Notes: generated by a model from the letters alone, not told the origin. Shown: positions 18,759-25,976, counted from the stretch's first letter. The stretch is DNA of 40,046 nt from JBDRKN01 sp043813955 (GCA_043813955.1 JBDRKN010000004.1:1-40046); one strand, 5' to 3'. Program-made: numbers and translations.

Positions 18759-18840
18759 TTATACCACAAAACTCAATTCTGCCAATTCATCTACCATTTC
18801 TTTAAAATCAAAAGTTCTGAATGTATCTACTAGAGGACCC
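18759..18840 (-). repeat. Island repeat R1, copy b
   Basis: Core 18810-18840 on the plus strand starts AAAAGTTCTGAATGTATCTA and ends GGACCC. On the minus strand it encodes GPLVDTFRTF, then DFKEMVDELAELSFVV, and a stop at 18759-18761. Compared with copy a the changes are mostly synonymous or conservative (Leu/Met, Glu/Asp, Ala/Val). A hairpin follows at 18847. Confidence 0.78.
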
Positions 18841-18846
18841 AATTAC

Positions 18847-18886
18847 AAAAAACATCTTTAATTTTATTTAAGTTAGATGTTTTTTT
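18847..18886 (+). terminator. Hairpin following repeat R1b
   Basis: AAAAAACATCT pairs with AGATGTTTTTTT around a 17-base loop, with A and T runs on its sides; a good terminator for the HTH-ATPase/STAS unit. Confidence 0.75.
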
Positions 18887-18916
18887 GTTTGTTATAATAA
18901 ATGGTATAATAAAATT

Positions 18917-19183
18917 ATGAAAAACAATATAATCAGTTGGATATTTGGTATAGTTTTTTTTGTAATTGGTGTATTGAATATGTTTTTGGTGCACCCTGTT
19001 CCGGGGGGTTTTTACCTTCTTCTTTCTTTAGTTTACTTTCCTCCGGTAAGTGCCATTTTTAAGAAAAGGCTTGGCTTCTCTATCCCTTATATAGTAAAAA
19101 TTATCTTGGGGTTTGTTATTCTCTGGGGAACGTTAGCCGTGGGTGAACTTATGGAAATGTTTGAGGCCTGGTTAGGACATTAG
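18917..19183 (+). CDS. Small three-helix membrane protein
   Basis: 88 residues. Three hydrophobic segments (about 6-24, 30-42, 57-76) and a Gly/Pro-rich turn HPVPGG. The family is not recognised. It has its own promoter (TGGTATAAT at 18902-18910) directly after the R1b hairpin, and R1c begins 38 bases after its stop. It thus occupies a whole 0.4-kb inter-repeat segment alone, like a one-gene cassette. Confidence 0.6.
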   Translation: MKNNIISWIFGIVFFVIGVLNMFLVHPVPGGFYLLLSLVYFPPVSAIFKKRLGFSIPYIVKIILGFVILWGTLAVGELMEMFEAWLGH

Positions 19184-19220
19184 CTAGTTTTTTAATATCT
19201 TTTTCATCATATCCATATAG

Positions 19221-19252
19221 AAAAGTTCTAAACGTGTCCAACAAGGGATCCA
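19221..19252 (-). repeat. Island repeat R1, copy c
   Basis: Plus-strand core AAAAGTTCTAAACGTGTCCA then ACAAGGGATCC. Minus-strand reading: DPLLDTFRTF, then a helix including DIKKLANVL, with a stop at 19149-19151, so this frame overlaps the 3' end of the plus-strand gene before it. A hairpin follows at 19262. Confidence 0.72.
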
Positions 19253-19261
19253 GCCTCAAAT

Positions 19262-19292
19262 AAAAACACTTTTATTTTTTAGAAGTGTTTTT
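19262..19292. terminator. Hairpin following repeat R1c
   Basis: AAAAACACTT pairs with AAGTGTTTTT around an 11-base loop; a symmetric terminator between converging genes (18917 plus, 19324 minus). Confidence 0.75.
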
Positions 19293-19323
19293 GTGTTTTA
19301 AATTTAAAATTTAAATCGTATAT

Positions 19324-19809
19324 TTATTTAAAGTCTTTGCTATCTTTTTTTGTTTCAATTTCACTCCCTACCTTTTTTAGAATCAATTTAACATCATTTA
19401 ACATCTGCTCTATTTCAATTGATGAAATATCAAATTTACTACCATATTCCATACCACTTCTTTTTCTGCCAATCTTTATTAAACGAAGATATACAGGGTC
19501 CATTTTATCATCTTCTAATGTTAACCTTATGGTAGAAATTGCAGCTTCGTGATGTCCTTTGCCACCCGCTATTCTATAACCATATAATGCTAACATAATT
19601 TCACATAATATTCTAAATGAGCTATACAGCTCAGAGTATGCTGTTATATATACCTCCTCATCATCATAATTATTATTTTTCAATAATTTTTCAGATGTAC
19701 TAATTCGCTTTGAGGCAAACTCAAATCTTTTAATAAGACTATCAAGAGTAAAGCTCTCTTTTTTTATTTTCCCAGCGCTTGCAAAATTATTTAGATTTTG
19801 TAAATTCAT
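19324..19809 (-). CDS. HEPN-domain protein (probable toxin of a MNT/HEPN pair)
   Basis: 161 residues, all-helical by composition. ALYGYRIAGGKGHHEAA and, near the end, IGRKRSGMEYG match the conserved patterns of the HEPN family that pairs with minimal nucleotidyltransferases (the R-x4-6-H type residues are only loosely present). In such pairs HEPN is typically the RNase toxin, and the partner silences it by nucleotidylation. It overlaps the 3' end of the MNT gene by 23 bases, so the two are translationally coupled. Confidence 0.78.
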   Translation of the reverse strand: MNLQNLNNFASAGKIKKESFTLDSLIKRFEFASKRISTSEKLLKNNNYDDEEVYITAYSELYSSFRILCEIMLALYGYRIAGGKGHHEAAISTIRLTLEDDKMDPVYLRLIKIGRKRSGMEYGSKFDISSIEIEQMLNDVKLILKKVGSEIETKKDSKDFK

Positions 19810-20362
19810 TGATGTTGCCTTTTAGTAAAACAATCTCCCTATTAAATATATTATAAATAAAATCATTTTTAGTATCAATTTTATTTAATACTTCCTTTTT
19901 ACTATAAATATGATAATTAATATCTCTATTAACTTCAGTTTCAAGTTTCGTTATATGTTCTATGAGCGTGTCTTGCTTCTCATCTCCAATCATAAATAAA
20001 TCTATATCGCTATTGCTATTAAATTTATCAGTCGCAAAAGACCCAAAAATAAATGCAGTTTCAATAGAATCTATTTCTTTCAATAAAGTTTTCAACCTGG
20101 CTTCAATTCCAATTGTTTTTGAAATAATATTTTTAATTTCACTATAAAGTTGGTAATCTTCATTTAACCAAAAAAAACGCATATTGCCAATACGTTCATT
20201 ACAAAAAACACCCTCTTGTATAAAACTTTCTATATATTTTTGATATGCAGATGGCTCCTTTCCTAAAATTTTTGCAATCTCTGCTAAATAATACTTTTTG
20301 TCAGGATTAAGAAACATCAAATTCAATATCTCGCCTTTTCCATTTTTAAAAAAATCTAACAT
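19787..20362 (-). CDS. MNT-type nucleotidyltransferase with N-terminal winged helix (probable antitoxin)
   Basis: 191 residues from the ATG at 20362. An in-frame ATG at 20398 exists, but a TATAAT lies between them, so the shorter form fits a promoter there. Residues about 1-80 form a winged HTH (KKYYLAEIAKILGKEPSAYQ). The nucleotidyltransferase motif is FGSFATDKFNSNSDIDLFMI (GSx10-DxD). It is expected to nucleotidylate and inactivate the HEPN partner; the HTH may add autoregulation. Confidence 0.8.
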   Translation of the reverse strand: MLDFFKNGKGEILNLMFLNPDKKYYLAEIAKILGKEPSAYQKYIESFIQEGVFCNERIGNMRFFWLNEDYQLYSEIKNIISKTIGIEARLKTLLKEIDSIETAFIFGSFATDKFNSNSDIDLFMIGDEKQDTLIEHITKLETEVNRDINYHIYSKKEVLNKIDTKNDFIYNIFNREIVLLKGNINEFTKSK

Positions 20363-20398
20363 AAATATATAAATATTAATAGATACTCCATTATACAT

Positions 20399-20606
20399 AA
20401 TATATATAATTTGTCAATGTAGTTATAGAATTTATGTATATACTTATACAATTTGTATATGTTCGCTAATTTTAAAGAAAAAAATGTATATAACCTTTCT
20501 GTTTTTATTATAGCATTAAATTATATTTTTTAAAAGGGAAAATTAATACCATATAACCATTATAACTGAACTAAAAAATTCTATAATATTCATCTATATC
20601 TACTCT
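20399..20606. other. AT-rich control region upstream of the MNT/HEPN genes
   Basis: No gene is seen. It contains several TGTATAT-type words (around 20434, 20452, 20483), including TTGTATATGTTCG, close to the repeats before the HTH-ATPase gene. They may be operator sites for the HTH in the MNT protein. Confidence 0.4.
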
Positions 20607-20637
20607 AAAAGCTCTAAAGGCGTCTTGCAGGAGACCC
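20607..20637 (-). repeat. Island repeat R1, copy d
   Basis: Plus-strand core AAAAGCTCTAAAGGCGTCTT then GCAGGAGACCC. Minus-strand reading GLLQDAFRAF, then RVDIDEYYRIF and a stop. A strong hairpin follows at 20647. Confidence 0.7.
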
Positions 20638-20646
20638 AAAAAAAAT

Positions 20647-20673
20647 ACCGCCCTCTTTGAAGGGCGGTGTTTT
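20647..20673. terminator. Strong hairpin following repeat R1d
   Basis: Stem ACCGCCCT/AGGGCGGT with a short loop, A-rich before and T-rich after. It touches the stop of the minus-strand gene at 20673 and resembles the hairpin after tRNA-His. Confidence 0.85.
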
Positions 20674-21350
20674 TACATCTTAATCCAATAATTATTGTTT
20701 AGAAAAAAAATTTTTTGATAAGCCCAAAAATAATTTTGGCCTACCCAACGTATAAACAAAAAATATTGCGCCGACCGTCCCTTTAATTTAAGAGAAACAA
20801 GGAGATGAAATAAAGGTCTTTTATATTCACGCCAGCTGCTATCTATATCAATTCCATCTTCCCTTAAAATATCAAAAGCAATATTATTTACTCCGCCATA
20901 ACCCCAAATGTCCGCTTTTTCAAAGCGAACATATACTTGATCAACCCAATTTCTGCCAAAATAGCCAGTCGGATTAGCCTTTGGGCCCATAGCATTTGGA
21001 GGCTTAACATATGGAGCAACCGCCTGTTTTCTCTTAACAAACAGATGGATTGGCAAACATTCATTTGCTGATAAAAATCTACTAACAGCTGATTCTGAAT
21101 ATGTAATAGCCTTGCTATAATCTGCTTTAGACAAATCAATATTACAAATATTTAATAAATCATCTGAAGAAGAACTTTTGCCCAAATCAAAACTTAGCTG
21201 TATTTTATCACCAAAACGATCCAAGTGAAAGCTGTTGCGATTAGGCAATTCAATAAATATTTGATCTTGCTCAGGCAGATTAACGACTTTAAAATCTCCA
21301 AATTCTCCCTTTACAACATTAGGGCGCAAAACAAAAGTTTGTTGTTCCAT
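20673..21350 (-). CDS. Unknown soluble protein in the island
   Basis: 225 residues, no signal peptide or membrane helix, no family recognised. The first half is mixed beta-rich (FVLRPNVVKGEFGDFKVV, FHLDRFGDKIQLSFDLG); the middle is Pro/Gly-rich (APYVKPPNAMGPKANP), and the C-terminus is aromatic (WVGQNYFWAYQ). The start has an upstream AAAGGAAA. It fills its own inter-repeat segment between R1d and R1e, as expected of a cassette gene. Confidence 0.65.
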   Translation of the reverse strand: MEQQTFVLRPNVVKGEFGDFKVVNLPEQDQIFIELPNRNSFHLDRFGDKIQLSFDLGKSSSSDDLLNICNIDLSKADYSKAITYSESAVSRFLSANECLPIHLFVKRKQAVAPYVKPPNAMGPKANPTGYFGRNWVDQVYVRFEKADIWGYGGVNNIAFDILREDGIDIDSSWREYKRPLFHLLVSLKLKGRSAQYFLFIRWVGQNYFWAYQKIFFLNNNYWIKM

Positions 21351-21627
21351 GACTTGTTTTCCTTTCTTTATTAAAGAACAAAATATTAACTAATTTAATA
21401 TTTATCAAATATTAAATACTAAGTCAATAGCATCCCTATATCAAACTTAAACAAAAATTTAGTTCTAATGTCCTCCACGAGACCACCCCAAAAAAACACC
21501 GCGCCAGTTATAGATGCGACATTTTATTTAGCTAATTTTAAAACAATTTTTTGACAACTATTGACAAAACTGGTTGTCAACTGTAAACTAATGATACAAT
21601 GGTTGTCAACCATTAATTTATAACTAT
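21351..21627. promoter_or_regulatory. Divergent control region with operators for the HTH/Fic genes
   Basis: Besides R1e it holds the control region of the plus-strand toxin-antitoxin pair: TTGACAA and TTGTCAA in a spaced inverted repeat (21561-21580), a perfect 17-base palindrome AATGGTTGTCAACCATT (21598-21614), and a TACAAT -10 (21595-21600) overlapped by it. The half-site TTGACAAC/GTTGTCAA occurs four times, consistent with repression by the HTH antitoxin. Confidence 0.7.
21456..21489 (-). repeat. Island repeat R1, copy e (diverged)
   Basis: Plus-strand core TTTAGTTCTAATGTCCTCCA then CGAGACCACCCC, with an indel against the other copies. Minus-strand reading GGLVEDIRTKFLF, then KFDIGMLLT and a stop. 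The hairpin that should follow (ACACCGCG...GATGCGACAT) is only weakly paired. The most decayed copy. Confidence 0.6.
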
Positions 21628-21882
21628 ATGGAGAAAGAATATATTAGCGTCAAAGAATTAGCAGACTTATTGCATATTAGCAGACAGGCTATTGTTAAAA
21701 AAATTAACAATGGTCAAATTAAAGCTATAAAAATTGGTAAAAATTATGCTATACCCAAGACAGAATTTACTGGTATTTTGCAGCATGAACTTTCAGAAAA
21801 ACTAAAACAAGAAATAGATAAAGGAGTTAAGAAAGTGATTCATGACTATGGTGATGTATTAAAATTATTAGGTAGAGAATAA
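21628..21882 (+). CDS. Excisionase-type HTH protein (probable antitoxin of the Fic protein)
   Basis: 84 residues. The N-terminal 50 residues are an excisionase/MerR-like HTH (ISVKELADLLHISRQAIVKKI, then a wing KAIKIGKNYAIPK). The C-terminal helix (EKLKQEIDKGVKKVIHDYGD) would contact the toxin. It starts 13 bases past the palindromic operator and lies 3 bases before the Fic gene. Autoregulation is likely. Confidence 0.8.
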   Translation: MEKEYISVKELADLLHISRQAIVKKINNGQIKAIKIGKNYAIPKTEFTGILQHELSEKLKQEIDKGVKKVIHDYGDVLKLLGRE

Positions 21883-21885
21883 TAT

Positions 21886-22320
21886 ATGCGCACTATCATT
21901 CAAATTACAGTAGACAAGATAAAGTTCATAGCTCATCGCTTAGCTATAGACACAATGAGTTGGGACGAACCAATCCCAGAATTTGAAACTCGTTTTCCAA
22001 ATATATTGGAAAGCTGTATTATGACGCCCTTTCAAAAATTTAATAAAAAATATTTATATCCAGGCCTGATCGCAAAGACGGCCATACTTTTTTATTTACT
22101 TATCAAAAACCACCCCTTTCAAAATGGTAATAAAAGAATAGCTATCACTACTTTATTAATATTTTTATATTTAAATAAAAAATGGTTATCTGTTGATAAA
22201 AAAGTATTATACAATACGGCTGTTTGGGTAGCTCAAAGTCCACCGGAAGCTAAAGAAGAAATAGTTAAATATACAGAAAAATTTATTAAAAAAAATATAC
22301 AAGATTTATCTCAAAATTAA
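21886..22320 (+). CDS. Fic/Doc-family protein (probable toxin)
   Basis: 144 residues, Doc-like in size. The Fic motif is HPFQNGNKRIA (about residues 77-87), with the catalytic His and the NKR that binds phosphate. Members transfer AMP or, for Doc, phosphorylate EF-Tu; the acceptor here is unknown. The downstream helices and lack of an N-terminal inhibitory helix fit a Doc-type toxin held by the upstream HTH protein. Its stop overlaps the start of repeat R1f. Confidence 0.87.
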   Translation: MRTIIQITVDKIKFIAHRLAIDTMSWDEPIPEFETRFPNILESCIMTPFQKFNKKYLYPGLIAKTAILFYLLIKNHPFQNGNKRIAITTLLIFLYLNKKWLSVDKKVLYNTAVWVAQSPPEAKEEIVKYTEKFIKKNIQDLSQN

Positions 22321-22349
22321 AAGTTCTGAATGTATCCCATAAGAGACCC
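22319..22349 (-). repeat. Island repeat R1, copy f (right boundary)
   Basis: The core AAAAGTTCTGAATGTATCCC then ATAAGAGACCC differs from copy a at one base. Minus-strand reading GLLWDTFRTF, then NFEINLVYFF and a stop; an in-frame TAG lies directly before the Gly codon. No clear hairpin follows, unlike the other copies. Confidence 0.8.
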
Positions 22350-22660
22350 TAATTTTACTTATTATAATTTTAATATTCATTTTCACAAAGATGACGAAGA
22401 TATTAATAATTTAAAACAAGGAGAAAATGAAAAAAAAAATTGAAGAGGGAGATAATGGAAAATAGACAAAAAGAAAAAGGCCATTGGCCAATCGAGCCAA
22501 CGCCTTTTTCAAAATACATTAGTTAAAGTATAACAAATAGTTATGCACTTGTCAAATTTTGAAAATAAAGGAAATCTAAAAAGTTTAAAATATATTTAGC
22601 ATAATTAAAGTTAGCATAATTAAAGATAAAGTTGAGAAAATTATTTTAGGATGAAAAAAT
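22350..22660. other. Gene-poor right flank of the island with a terminator-like hairpin
   Basis: No supported gene; two tiny ATG frames (12 and 23 codons) are probably chance. A hairpin at about 22471-22511 (AAAAAGGC paired with GCCTTTTT, with an inner GGC/GCC) looks like a terminator. The stretch 22591-22626 contains a short tandem duplication of TTAGCATAATTAAAG. The SWIM gene follows. Confidence 0.55.
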
Positions 22661-23395
22661 ATGCGGCCAGCTTATAACTTAGACAAAATAAAATTCGCAA
22701 CAGATTCGCCGACATTTGAACGGGCGGTTGATTTGTATGAAAACGTAAAAATAACTCAATTCAAAAAAGAGTTAAATGGATTTTTCGCAACTGTTTTGGG
22801 AACTAAGCCATATAAGGTTTATGTAAATAGGCGGCATTATGATCTAGGAGATTGCGAATGTTATCTCGGCCAGAATAACACGCTTTGTAAGCATATGGTA
22901 GCTGTAGCTATTTACGCTTGTTTAGACGGCAAGAAACTTAGCAAAGAAGACAAGAAAATAGTTAGTAGTCCTGAATGTAGTGGCAAGCTAGCAGAATTAA
23001 GCAAAAAAAAGTTAGCTGAAACTAAAAAAGCTATTACTTCAGCAATGAGATATATTAAAGCATATACAGGGCCTTCGCGGACTTGGTTTGTTTATCAGAA
23101 TTCGCTTAATGAAGGCGTGAATCGTTTGTCAGCTATTGTTTCGGAATTGCCAGTCAGTGAACAAACAGCAAAATTATTAGTTGATACGCTTTTGCGTCTT
23201 GATAAGAAATTATGCACTGGTGGAGTTGACGATTCTAATGGCACAGTCGGCGGGTTTATTTATGAAGTAGTTTCCATGCTTCAAGAATACGCCAAACTTG
23301 ACCCAACATGCATTAAAGCGTTTGAAAAACTTTGCGACCAAGAAACCTGCTTTGGATGGGAAGAATCGTTAGTAAGAATTGTTGACGATCAATAA
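22661..23395 (+). CDS. SWIM zinc-finger protein
   Basis: 244 residues. The SWIM finger CxC-x8-CxH is at C65, C67, C76 and H78 (DCECYLGQNNTLCKHM), within a compact N-terminal domain. The remainder is helical, without an ATPase or other known domain. SWIM domains usually bind DNA or proteins. It has its own AGGA ribosome site and lies 10 bases before thpR; it sits just outside the island and may be a normal gene or cargo. Confidence 0.82.
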   Translation: MRPAYNLDKIKFATDSPTFERAVDLYENVKITQFKKELNGFFATVLGTKPYKVYVNRRHYDLGDCECYLGQNNTLCKHMVAVAIYACLDGKKLSKEDKKIVSSPECSGKLAELSKKKLAETKKAITSAMRYIKAYTGPSRTWFVYQNSLNEGVNRLSAIVSELPVSEQTAKLLVDTLLRLDKKLCTGGVDDSNGTVGGFIYEVVSMLQEYAKLDPTCIKAFEKLCDQETCFGWEESLVRIVDDQ

Positions 23396-23405
23396 ATAAA
23401 AAAAT

Positions 23406-23951
23406 ATGCCACGATGCTTTATAGCCCTGCCAACATCAAATAAAATTAAAAGCCATTTAACAGAAATACAAAGCCAGATCCATAGGCTTAATCCTTGGCT
23501 GCAAGTAAAATGGACAGATAAGCAGAATATGCATGTTACATTAGAATTCTTAGGTGATTTATCTAAATCTGATTTAGATATTGTTAAGAAGGTTTTAAGC
23601 CAGACTACTGATTTTCCAGATTTTGATTATGAGCTAAAAGAAATATCTGCTTTTCCTAATATTGATATGGCTCGTACGATCATAGTCAAGATTAAAGACA
23701 AAGAACAAATTGGCTTTAAGCTGCAAAATGCTATTCATGAAAAATTAGAAAATATATTAGATAATAACCGTCCATGGACTCCTCATTTAACTTTGGGCAG
23801 AATAAAAAACAGCCCCCAAAGGCTGAAAATTCATGATATTAAATTAAATAATCTTGTTTGGACAGTAAATGAAGTCATTTTGTATCAAAGCGAGCTTACT
23901 CCTAATGGACCGATCTATTCAATTATTGATCAATATTTATTAAATGCTTAA
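23406..23951 (+). CDS. thpR: RNA 2',3'-cyclic phosphodiesterase (ThpR/LigT)
   Basis: 181 residues. The two HxTx motifs of the 2H phosphoesterase family are HVTL (43-46) and HLTL (127-130), each on one lobe. It opens 2',3'-cyclic phosphates at RNA ends and can act as a 2'-5' RNA ligase in vitro. The 3' end overlaps the 3' end of convergent truB by 29 bases. Confidence 0.92.
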   Translation: MPRCFIALPTSNKIKSHLTEIQSQIHRLNPWLQVKWTDKQNMHVTLEFLGDLSKSDLDIVKKVLSQTTDFPDFDYELKEISAFPNIDMARTIIVKIKDKEQIGFKLQNAIHEKLENILDNNRPWTPHLTLGRIKNSPQRLKIHDIKLNNLVWTVNEVILYQSELTPNGPIYSIIDQYLLNA

Positions 23952-24600
23952 TGTAATTTTTTTTATTCAGCTCATTAAGCTCAACAGCCTGCTTTAAGCT
24001 AAACAGTCCGATTTTTGTTCTTTGCAATTCTTGCAAATAAGCGTGGCATCCTAATTTTTGCCCAATGTCATGCGCTAAGGACCTGATATATGTTCCTGAA
24101 GAACAATTAATTATTATTTTCAATTCTGGCCAACTATATGAGATTAATTTTATTTTGTAAATTTCAATATTATGCGGTTTGCGCTCTACTTCTTTTCCTT
24201 GTCTTGCCAGCTCGTATAACTTTTTGCCTTTAATTTTTTTTGCGCTATACATTGGAGGCAATTGCTTTTGCTTTCCAAGGAATTTTTTTAAAACTTTCTT
24301 AATTTCTTTTTCTAATATTGCCTTAAAATCATTTTTAATTATTTGGCCTTCTCTGTCATATGTATCAGTTTGAGCTCCAAGCTTAATATCTGCTACATAT
24401 TCCTTATCAAGCTTAACAAACTGATCAATCTTCCTTGTTGCCTCCCTGCTAATGCCTAAAATCATCAAGCCAGAAGCTAATGGGTCTAAAGTGCCAGCAT
24501 GGCCGATTTTTTTTATATCAGTTATTTTGCGCAGCTCATCAACCACGTCATGAGACGTGGGACCGCTGTGTTTGTTTATTAAAATAAAGCCTGAATTCAT
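23923..24600 (-). CDS. truB: tRNA pseudouridine-55 synthase TruB
   Basis: 225 residues. Motif II GHAGTLDPLASGLM holds catalytic D39; KPAGPTSHD-like motif I reads KHSGPTSHDVV, and later KKIKGKKLYELARQG and CSSGTYIRSLAHD fit the family. It makes pseudouridine 55 in the T loop of tRNAs. It is shorter than the E. coli protein because the C-terminal PUA-like part is reduced or absent. Convergent with thpR. Confidence 0.95.
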   Translation of the reverse strand: MNSGFILINKHSGPTSHDVVDELRKITDIKKIGHAGTLDPLASGLMILGISREATRKIDQFVKLDKEYVADIKLGAQTDTYDREGQIIKNDFKAILEKEIKKVLKKFLGKQKQLPPMYSAKKIKGKKLYELARQGKEVERKPHNIEIYKIKLISYSWPELKIIINCSSGTYIRSLAHDIGQKLGCHAYLQELQRTKIGLFSLKQAVELNELNKKNYIKHLINIDQ

Positions 24601-24675
24601 ATTTACAAGATAACATTTTTTCTTGACAAAACAAAGAAAAATAATTTATGTTAAAAGCAATCGCATTACTATAAT

Positions 24676-25743
24676 ATGACAAACAAAAAAAAGCAACAAT
24701 TAGTAATTGTAGGAATGAGCGGAGGCGTAGACTCCTCTGTTACTGCTGCCTTGCTTAAAAAACACTATAGAGTGGCCGGAGTGTTTATGAAAAACTGGAG
24801 CAAGAATATCCAAGGCTGCTGCAATACAGACCAAGATTTGGCTGATGCCAGAAGAGTGGCTAATATGTTAAATATTCCTTTTTATGTCTGGAACTTTGAA
24901 AACCAATATTATAACAAGGTGATTAAGTATTTTTTTAATGAATACAAGGCTGGAAGAACTCCAAACCCAGATATTATGTGCAACAAGGAAATTAAGTTTA
25001 AATTATTTCTAAACAAAGCTTTGCGCATTGGAGCTGATTATGTTGCAACCGGACATTATGCAAGAAATATTTTAACAAATTCATATCATCTGCTCAAGGG
25101 GATTGATCCAAGCAAGGATCAAAGTTATTTTCTATGCACACTTGGACAAAAAGAATTAAAGCATGCTCTATTCCCTATTGGAGAATACAAAAAAACAGAA
25201 ATCAGAAAACTAGCTCATAAATTCAAGCTTCCTGTTGCTGAAAAAAAAGATTCTCAGGGAATCTGCTTTATAGGCAAAATTAATGTCCGAGAATTTCTTC
25301 AGGAGAATATTAAATCAAAGCCAGGCAAGATTGTTGATATTAAAGGAAATGTGCTTGGCCAGCATCCTGGCTCTGTCTATTTTACTATTGGACAGCGCGA
25401 AGGCTTGGATATTAAAACAGGCAAAGGGCCATTTTACGTAGTTGGCAAGGATATGGAGAAAAATAAAGTGATTGTAAGCACTGATGTGAATGATCCATTG
25501 CTGTGGAGAAGAGAGTTTATTATAACCAACATATCCTGGGTTAATAAAATTAAATTTTTAAAACAGGCTAATGTTTGTATCCGCTATCATCATCCTGACT
25601 ATGCTGCTAAGCTAGAAAAAGTTGACAAAGGCATTAAGGTTATTTTTAACAAGCCTCAGAGAGCGATTACAACCGGTCAGTCAGCAGTAATCTACAAGAA
25701 TGATGAACTGCTTGGCAGCGGTATTATTGACAAGGTATTTTAA
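24676..25743 (+). CDS. mnmA: tRNA-specific 2-thiouridylase MnmA
   Basis: 355 residues. The ATP-pyrophosphatase P-loop is GMSGGVDSS (13-21). The catalytic cysteines are C102 (NPDIMCNKEIKF) and C197 (GICFIGK). It thiolates U34 of tRNA-Lys, -Glu and -Gln, with sulfur relayed from a cysteine desulfurase. It is divergent from truB, another tRNA-modification gene. Confidence 0.97.
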   Translation: MTNKKKQQLVIVGMSGGVDSSVTAALLKKHYRVAGVFMKNWSKNIQGCCNTDQDLADARRVANMLNIPFYVWNFENQYYNKVIKYFFNEYKAGRTPNPDIMCNKEIKFKLFLNKALRIGADYVATGHYARNILTNSYHLLKGIDPSKDQSYFLCTLGQKELKHALFPIGEYKKTEIRKLAHKFKLPVAEKKDSQGICFIGKINVREFLQENIKSKPGKIVDIKGNVLGQHPGSVYFTIGQREGLDIKTGKGPFYVVGKDMEKNKVIVSTDVNDPLLWRREFIITNISWVNKIKFLKQANVCIRYHHPDYAAKLEKVDKGIKVIFNKPQRAITTGQSAVIYKNDELLGSGIIDKVF

Positions 25744-25766
25744 AAAAATAAATGATATGGTATAAT

Positions 25767-25895
25767 ATAGGCATGAAGCAATTAATTATTATTGTTATCA
25801 TGATAACAGCTGGAATTGTCTGGCTGGATTGGTTTAATCTAAATATCCTGGCTAAAGAGCCAGTTTTTTGTTTGTCAAATAAATCGCTACCTTAG
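25767..25895 (+). CDS. Possible 40-residue membrane peptide with promoter
   Basis: A frame from ATG 25773 to TAG 25893-25895 encodes a hydrophobic N-terminal helix (QLIIIVIMITAGIVWLDW). TATAAT lies just upstream (TGGTATAAT, 25758-25766 area). A good terminator (CTGGCT-AAAG-AGCCAG then TTTTTT, about 25848-25870) lies inside the frame, so either the transcript ends within the frame or this is a short regulatory RNA rather than a gene. No family recognised. Confidence 0.35.
   Translation: MGMKQLIIIVIMITAGIVWLDWFNLNILAKEPVFCLSNKSLP
25848..25870 (+). terminator. Terminator overlapping the 40-residue frame
   Basis: Perfect stem CTGGCT/AGCCAG with loop AAAG, followed by six T. It probably ends the mnmA transcript as well. 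Confidence 0.8.
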
Positions 25896-25938
25896 TTGGT
25901 GTTTATTCGCTTTACATCGACTAAATTTATTATTAACA

Positions 25939-25976
25939 CAAAAAGGCTTCTCAAATGGGTAGAGAGGTCTTTTTAT
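25939..25976 (+). terminator. Second terminator before trxB
   Basis: AAAAAGGCTTCTC pairs with GAGAGGTCTTTTT around a short loop. Together with the previous hairpin it insulates trxB. Confidence 0.7.

Noticed and set aside
20888..21139. An 83-codon minus-strand frame inside the unknown island gene.
   Set aside because: It is a shadow frame of the longer 225-residue gene, which has the ribosome site.
16741..22349. The repeats as a CRISPR array.
   Set aside because: Spacing is 0.4-2 kb with whole genes between copies, and no cas genes are present.
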